In this document: positions 58,731-64,000 of the stretch, piece by piece
Layout of the letters: each line of letters begins with the position of its first letter
Numbering within the stretch: position 1 is the first letter of the stretch
Assembly (NCBI RefSeq): GCF_000002875.2
Contig: NC_009401.2
Span: 323,843-387,842 of the forward strand
Source: Leishmania infantum JPCM5
Lineage: Eukaryota > Euglenozoa > Kinetoplastea > Trypanosomatida > Trypanosomatidae
DNA: 64,000 nt
Direction: 5' to 3'
Program-made: the position numbers and the translations under genes
Notes under the pieces: model-generated
Told to the model about the DNA's origin: nothing
The model's input: the letters and a program-made list of their open reading frames with translations, nothing else
Databases searched by the model: none

Positions 58731-60942
58731 GGGAACGTTTTCTTTTCAGTTGTGTACTACGTACGCCCGCTTTCCCCCTCTCTCCGTCCGTCCGTCCCTC
58801 CCTCTTCGCCCCTTGTACCTTCTCTGGTGTTCGCACGCGTGCCAGCTTATATATGTACACATACACCCCACACTCACACATTGAGGGGCGTTCGTGTACG
58901 TACTCACGCGTGTGCGTGTCTCTCTCTCATTTGCCGTCCCTCGCATGTGCGACAAGTCGAGGCGTATGAGTAAGTCGGCTGCACGCGTTAACAACAAAGG
59001 GAGGGAGTTCACAGACACATACATCCACCGAGAAACGGTAAAAGGGAAAGAGAGAAGGACAGGAGGAGGGAGGAGGGGCAGAGCCATCCGGACACCCCCT
59101 CCCCCCAAACACGCAACCAAAGGACATGCAGAATGAGAAGGAAGGGGCAGTAGAGGAAGGGTGAGTGGCAGAGAAGGCGATGATGGCGGCGGTGATGAAG
59201 GAAGAAAAACAAAACGGAGGCCGATGAACGGCGAACATGATTTCCGAACATGAAGAAAACAAGAGCAACAACAACACAAAGAGCGCACAAAGAACCCAAC
59301 CCACCAAAGACACAAGTCGGGAGAGTGTGTTCGCACCTCATCACGGGTGCAAACGATGGGGGGGAGGCCGGTGCCATCGCCGTGGCAAAACCACCCACCC
59401 CCCACCTCTCCCCCCTTCACCAGCACAACACTGCTCGGGGAGAAGCGCAGAAGAGAGAAAGAAAAAGAGGGGAAGGGCGCTACGCATCGGGCTGCCCTCT
59501 CCCTCTCTGACTCACCAACGAACAGAGACGCGCACACATGAGCGACATACACAGATGGGCGCTACAGTGAAGCAAATATAAAAAGAACACGCACATGCAC
59601 ACTGGTACGACCATGCAGCAAAAGAGAGGAGGAGGAGGAGGACATAGCCGAGGACGGGAGCAGGGTGGCCTGCACACAGCGCAGGGGGGGGCACACAAAC
59701 GCACACCCATACATACGTGCGCAAAAGAGAGAAACGTCTTGCGCCCTTATCGCCTCTTCTACAACTACAGTCTATAGCTCAACCTTCCGGCCGTATCCGC
59801 CCGTCCAGCCCGACTATGCCCTGGGGCTCTATCGGCTCCACTGAAGCACCTTAAACGAAATGTTTTCCACCTCTCTGTCAACATCCACACCTTGCCGCTC
59901 ATTTCTTTGCTACCCTTCTGCCCTCTCCTTCTCCAGCACACATGACGACAGGCAGTTCCGCCGTAGATGCGTGTCTGTAGAGAGGGAAGGAGCTAGGGAG
60001 ACCGGACGAGAAAGATAGCGATTGCATGCTTAGGAGAGAGAGGAGGGGAGGGGAGTGAGTCAGCGCACCGAGAAGAGAGGGGGGGGGGAATGTGTGTATC
60101 GTACTGGGAGAGCTGAGGAAGATGGGAAAAAGGGGAGGAGGGGGGGTGAGAGAGCGAGAAAAGGGCAAGACACGGGACAAGAAGGCTCCCATGGGAGAGG
60201 GGGAAAAACAGGCGACGGGCGAGTGGGGGAGCGAAATGAGGGGTGGGATGGAGGGGGTTGTGAGCAGGGGAGGGGAAGGGGAGGGTGGTGTTGGGCGGAG
60301 CGACCTCATAACCGCAGGCGCAACAACAACAAAAGAGACGAAACAACGTCAATAAAAGTAGGGTTTGAAGCATTCCTTCCCCCCACTTCCCTCTCTCCGG
60401 CACGCGCACTGAGTCGCACGTTAACCTTTTTCCACTGCCCGCTTCCGCTCAGTCAAGCACACACGCAGACGCAGGCGCAGAGTTTTCGCGAAAGAACACA
60501 TCCAAGATCGTAACGAAGTGAAAAAGGTGTGTGTGTGGCGGGGGGCGCACTTCTTTTCGTGCTCTCTCCTCCGTTGGGCTGTTGCCCATCCATCCTTCTT
60601 CGCGGCAGACACTCATGCCGTACAGTCTACCGCTCCGTCGTCGCTACCCTTGTATTTCTCTTCTGCGCCTCGCGTGCGCCCCACTCTTCCTCTGTCTCTC
60701 TGCTGGTAGCGGATGACGCCGTTTGCGTCTTCGCCAGGCCTTTTTATTACCGTCTAGCGCTTCATATTCGCCGCCACCCGTCGCTTCTTCTTCAAACGTT
60801 GTCGCTTCCCTCTCTCTTTCACCGTCTCCTCTTCTACGGTGTATAAGACGGGCGTGCATGTGCGCACACGCAAGTGGTAATGGGCGGGGCGGGGAGGCGG
60901 GTAGACCGGGGACATGGGGAGGGGCACGCACGCTGGACCTTT

Positions 60943-62733
60943 TTATGCGTTGTTGGTGCGGCCGTTACCACCGTTCATGGACATCCCGTGGTCTACCTGG
61001 ATCTGGTGGAAGACGCTGCTGGACAAGGATGTGTTGGTCGTTGCGTTCGCCGAGGAGGAGAGCACGCGGTGCGCGCCAGTGAGGGTGGAGCGGCAGCTGC
61101 GTGTTTCGCCGCCGGAGCACTCGGAGAAAGCGGAGTGGTTGCTGGGTGCCACGTTCTTGCCTGTGCGACTGCGTGGGCCACGGATGCGGCCGCCGTCGCT
61201 GCTCACCTCCGGCTTTACCGCACGAGGGTGTTTGACGGTGGCGCTGGTGCTACGTGCCGCGCTGCCACTCGGCCGCCGAGAGGCTTGACCAGTAAGGCTG
61301 GCAATCGCAGCACGATCGAGGTGACCTGGATTGCTAACACTTTCGTGCATGAGCGCCGTCCATGCCTGCTGATGCTGCTGCAGTTGAGAGATGCTCCGAA
61401 CGCCTCCGCCCGTGGCACCCGACAGCGGAGCGGCACCTTGACAGGGGTTCATGGGGCGGACACCATGCTCCATCATGTACATGTGGTAGTTCGAGCCGAC
61501 GCCGCCGAGATGGGAGATGCGGCACAGCGAGTCGCTCACTTCGGTGTCGATCGTTGAGCGGCCGTCGTTGTTGATGTTGCTGGCGGTGACGCTCGTCAAG
61601 TAGTTCGACGCGAGATGTGCCCCGGGCACACCGCCGGCAGGAGATCCACGTGAGTGGGAGCGGGCAGCCACGCCGGCACTTGCGCCGAGCAGACTTGCTG
61701 CCGTGGTCACCGTTGCCGCCGCTGGCGCTGTTGCTAGGGATTGGGCTCCGCCACCACCGCTGCGCGGCGAGGCTCTCAGCATACCGTGTGGTGGAGAGAT
61801 GTAGCCGCCGTTGCTGTTGCTGCTGGCATGATGGTTACTGCGGTGTGCAAACTGAGGTTGCCACTGCGGGTTGTGGGCCATGTTTGCTTCCAGTATGATG
61901 CCAGTGAGCAGGCTCAGCTCCTCTTCAAAGATGTGCGGATCGAGCCCGGAAACAGCAGCCGCAGCGGATGCGGTGGAGGGCTGCTGTGCAGCTGGCGAGC
62001 TTGTCGCTCGTGGATCTCCGCCGGGGGAGGCTACGGACGTCGTGCTGCCACCAGCACTGCCGCTGTACCCGTGCAAGTGCAGCTCGCCGCGGCACGCAGA
62101 CGCCATCTGGTGGATCAGTCGAGCACATTGGTCTCTATCTTGGGTGATGGCGGATGCTTGACACGCACCAGCCACAGAAGGCAGGCGCCTCGCGGCGCCC
62201 TGGAACAGGACACTAGGACTGCAGCGCTGATTGCTTCCTGCACCGCCACTGTAGTGGGCGGTCGAGGAGACAACAAGACCGCTGCTGCCGGTGCTGGCTG
62301 CGTAGCCGCCGACAGCCAAAGGTGGGGTGGCCCCAGATGGCGAGTGTGTTCCGGTGTTGGACGGGCTGCGGTTCCGGAAGGGCACTTGTGTATTACCACT
62401 GCTAGCTGCCGCGTCCTGCTGAAGAACAATATCGAACTGATCTAGCTCCCCCTCCTCTGACGCAATACCTGGAATCATTCCGGCATGTGCGTTGGCTGCG
62501 TCGTGCAGCGTGGGCTCCTCAACGGCAGCTATCGAAGATGCTGTCGCATGAGGAGGTGCAGGCGGCCGCGGCGAGGTCATCAGCCGCGACACATTGGCAC
62601 TAAGGTTGCTGCTGCCATTCATGCTTGCGCCTCCAGTGAAGTGACGCGCGTACACGCTGTCGGCGTTGAACTCGATTGGCGAGGAGGGTTGCCCGGCACT
62701 GCTGCGGTGCAGCGCCGCATCAACGCCGTCCAT
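60943..62733 (-). CDS. low-complexity hypothetical protein, 596 aa
   Basis: Not recognised. The protein is rich in Ser, Ala, Gly, Asn and His, with no transmembrane or signal sequence. A short more ordered stretch lies around 268-300 (DPHIFEEELSLLTGIILEANMAHNPQWQPQF). A second is at about 400-440 (STIDTEVSDSLCRISHLGG, YHMYMMEHGVRPMN). The C-terminus is basic then Ser/Asn-rich (HPRAVKPEVSS, IRGPRSRTGKN). Such disordered proteins in trypanosomatids are often RNA-regulatory or signalling scaffolds, but there is no motif to prove it. Codon use matches the neighbours, and the frame is long for chance. The very long downstream non-coding region suggests post-transcriptional regulation. Confidence 0.7.
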   Translation of the reverse strand: MDGVDAALHRSSAGQPSSPIEFNADSVYARHFTGGASMNGSSNLSANVSRLMTSPRPPAPPHATASSIAAVEEPTLHDAANAHAGMIPGIASEEGELDQFDIVLQQDAAASSGNTQVPFRNRSPSNTGTHSPSGATPPLAVGGYAASTGSSGLVVSSTAHYSGGAGSNQRCSPSVLFQGAARRLPSVAGACQASAITQDRDQCARLIHQMASACRGELHLHGYSGSAGGSTTSVASPGGDPRATSSPAAQQPSTASAAAAVSGLDPHIFEEELSLLTGIILEANMAHNPQWQPQFAHRSNHHASSNSNGGYISPPHGMLRASPRSGGGGAQSLATAPAAATVTTAASLLGASAGVAARSHSRGSPAGGVPGAHLASNYLTSVTASNINNDGRSTIDTEVSDSLCRISHLGGVGSNYHMYMMEHGVRPMNPCQGAAPLSGATGGGVRSISQLQQHQQAWTALMHESVSNPGHLDRAAIASLTGQASRRPSGSAARSTSATVKHPRAVKPEVSSDGGRIRGPRSRTGKNVAPSNHSAFSECSGGETRSCRSTLTGAHRVLSSSANATTNTSLSSSVFHQIQVDHGMSMNGGNGRTNNA

Positions 62734-63484
62734 GGCTAGCGCTCTTCAGTTTTTTTTTTCGTGGTTCCACTGTTGCTCAACGTCTTTTTGCACACACACA
62801 CGCACTCACAGACAGACGGACAAGCGATGCGTGCCTGTCTGTGCGCGAGTACGTCTGTATTCGCTTATAGTCGGAGGAGGAGAGAGATGTTTAGCGCGCT
62901 GTGTACACACACACACAGACGAAAAAGGAGGACCTTTGCCGAACACCGACGAGGGATATGTGCTTGAGGCTTTGGCCTTTTTTTTGTGTTGTTGTGAGGG
63001 AGGATGGGTGAGTGGGAAATACCGACGAGGCTGAGAGCGTTTCGCGAGGGAGCGAGCGAGCCTAGAAAGGCATAAAGTGGAGGCGCCGGTGAAATGGGAG
63101 AGATGAAGGCGAGGGAGCGGAGATCGAGTCAAGCCGAGGGTTTTGACGCAGCCTTTCCAGGAACCCTTACCCCCCAAGAAAAAAAAAAGACGAGACCAAG
63201 AAGCAACGGACAAGGCGGAACACCAACGCCGACGAGAGCGAACAGTTCAAAGAAGATACATACAGGAAACACACACACACACACGCACACAGACTGAGAG
63301 AGAGAGGAAGGAGAGAGAAGGCAAGCGCAGCGAGCAAAGAAAGCGTAGGGAGGGGCGAAAGAAAACGAAACCAAAAGATACAGTAGTAATGGTCGCGGTA
63401 GTGGTAGTAGTAGTAGCAATGGCAAACGAGAGAGGAAGGGGAGGAGGGGGGGAGGAGGAAGGAGCGACGAAGGCACTGGTATGC

Positions 63485-63513
63485 GCACACACACACACAC
63501 ACACACACACACC
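63485..63513. repeat. (CA)n microsatellite
   Basis: About 28 bases of CA on plus. Confidence 0.85.
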
Positions 63514-63586
63514 AGCGAAAGGACGAAGAAAAAAGGAGAGGGCACCCAGAAAGCGAGAGAGAGAGACAGAGTACAAGAGGTGTGGT

Positions 63587-63606
63587 TATATATATATATA
63601 TATATA
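63587..63606. repeat. (TA)10 microsatellite
   Basis: About 20 bases of alternating TA in a GC-rich context, close to the CA run at 63,485. Confidence 0.85.
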
Positions 63607-64000
63607 CCTGTGTGTATGTAGGCTGTCGTTTCGAAAGGGCAAGGAGGAACAGAGGCAAAAAGAGAAAGGGCACAGAGACGACGCAGCTCACACCTGGTAG
63701 AGAGAGGAGGGAGGGAGTGTGTTTGTGTGCCAACGTATAGGTGTATGCGAGCTTGCTTGCGACGAGGAAAAATGCGGAGGGGAAGGCCAGCGACGGAAAC
63801 ACGAGGCAAAGAGAGAAGGAGCGGGGGAGGTTGTTGGCAGTGTACACGCCCCCATGCACAGAGGCAGCCAGACGTGTAGACCCGTGCGTATGTGCGTGTG
63901 TATGTATGTGCTGAGGCTCCTACTTGTCCCTCTTCTCTTACTTTTTGATGTGCTGCCTCTCACCCCTTTCTTCTTTGGCTTTTAATAGGACAAGAAAAAG

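Larger units (their letters stand above)
56273..60942. other. longest intergenic region (4.7 kb), no gene seen
   Basis: Low-complexity: GA-rich and CA-rich on plus, with CA runs (about 57,928-57,966) and an AT-then-GT tract at 58,679-58,730. Many overlapping frames are simple-repeat translations. It should contain the G-patch 5' UTR and an unusually long 3' UTR of the 596-aa gene. I see no RNA gene in it. Confidence 0.55.
62734..64000. other. region upstream of the 596-aa gene, no gene seen
   Basis: CA and TA microsatellites and GA-rich plus strand. No coding frame supported. It should include the splice signal of the 596-aa gene and the 3' UTR of a gene beyond the window. Confidence 0.5.

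Noticed and set aside
60874..61557. 227-codon plus-strand frame
   Set aside because: Antisense shadow of the 596-aa minus-strand gene, with no independent support.

Overview
The window reads as nuclear chromosome from a trypanosomatid, almost certainly Leishmania. All sixteen supported protein genes are intronless and lie on the minus strand. They are GC-rich, with alanine/serine/glutamine-rich low-complexity insertions, and are separated by long gaps full of CA/TG runs and sense-strand polypyrimidine tracts. A full-length Ingi/L1Tc-signature retroposon of the SIDER2 type is present, as are a CBS-containing GMP reductase with a glycosomal SKL tail and a polo-like kinase, all typical of this group. 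From memory, the GMP reductase and polo-like kinase genes both lie on Leishmania chromosome 17; I have not checked this.

Layout from left to right (transcription runs right to left). 1-1,380: no gene seen. 1,380-1,741: a Pol III island with tRNA-Asp(GTC) on minus and tRNA-Ser(GCT) and tRNA-Ala(AGC) on plus, marking the downstream end of the polycistronic array. 1,985-2,579: a SIDER2 copy with a 14-bp target-site duplication, just downstream of the polo-like kinase gene (2,654-4,759). 6,208-6,860: first copy of an unclassified 653-bp repeat ('repeat A'). 7,018-39,210: VID27-like protein, 1,207-aa unknown, MLH3/PMS-type MutL homologue, atypical DYRK kinase, Oxa1/YidC-like protein, B-box-like coiled-coil protein, METTL21/EEF2KMT-type methyltransferase, CDC5/CEF1 splicing factor, and an unknown gene carrying an apparent frameshift. 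39,972-40,624: second repeat A copy (direct). 40,964-41,495: second SIDER2 copy (inverted relative to the first). 41,940-62,733: GMP reductase, ABM-LOG fusion, kinesin-2-like motor, mitochondrial-looking RRM-like protein, GPATCH4-like G-patch protein, and a low-complexity unknown.

The genes do not form one pathway, as expected for kinetoplastid arrays, where neighbours share transcription and are regulated after transcription. Shared themes are cell cycle and cytoskeleton (PLK, kinesin, DYRK), RNA processing (CDC5, G-patch, RRM-like), DNA repair (MLH3-like), glycosomal and nucleotide metabolism (GMPR, LOG) and mitochondrial biogenesis (Oxa1-like, RRM-like).

The most interesting architecture is the nested pair of near-identical repeats. 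Repeat A copies are in direct orientation 33.76 kb apart, and SIDER2 copies are in inverted orientation about 39 kb apart, bracketing the same block. In Leishmania, direct repeats are known to give circular amplicons and inverted repeats linear amplicons. Repeat A also contains a perfect 12-bp inverted repeat around one base. At protein level the standouts are a MutL homologue with intact endonuclease motifs but no recognisable ATPase motifs, a DYRK kinase with a roughly 290-residue insertion and no YxY tyrosines, an ABM-LOG domain fusion, and a reading-frame break at about 39,015.
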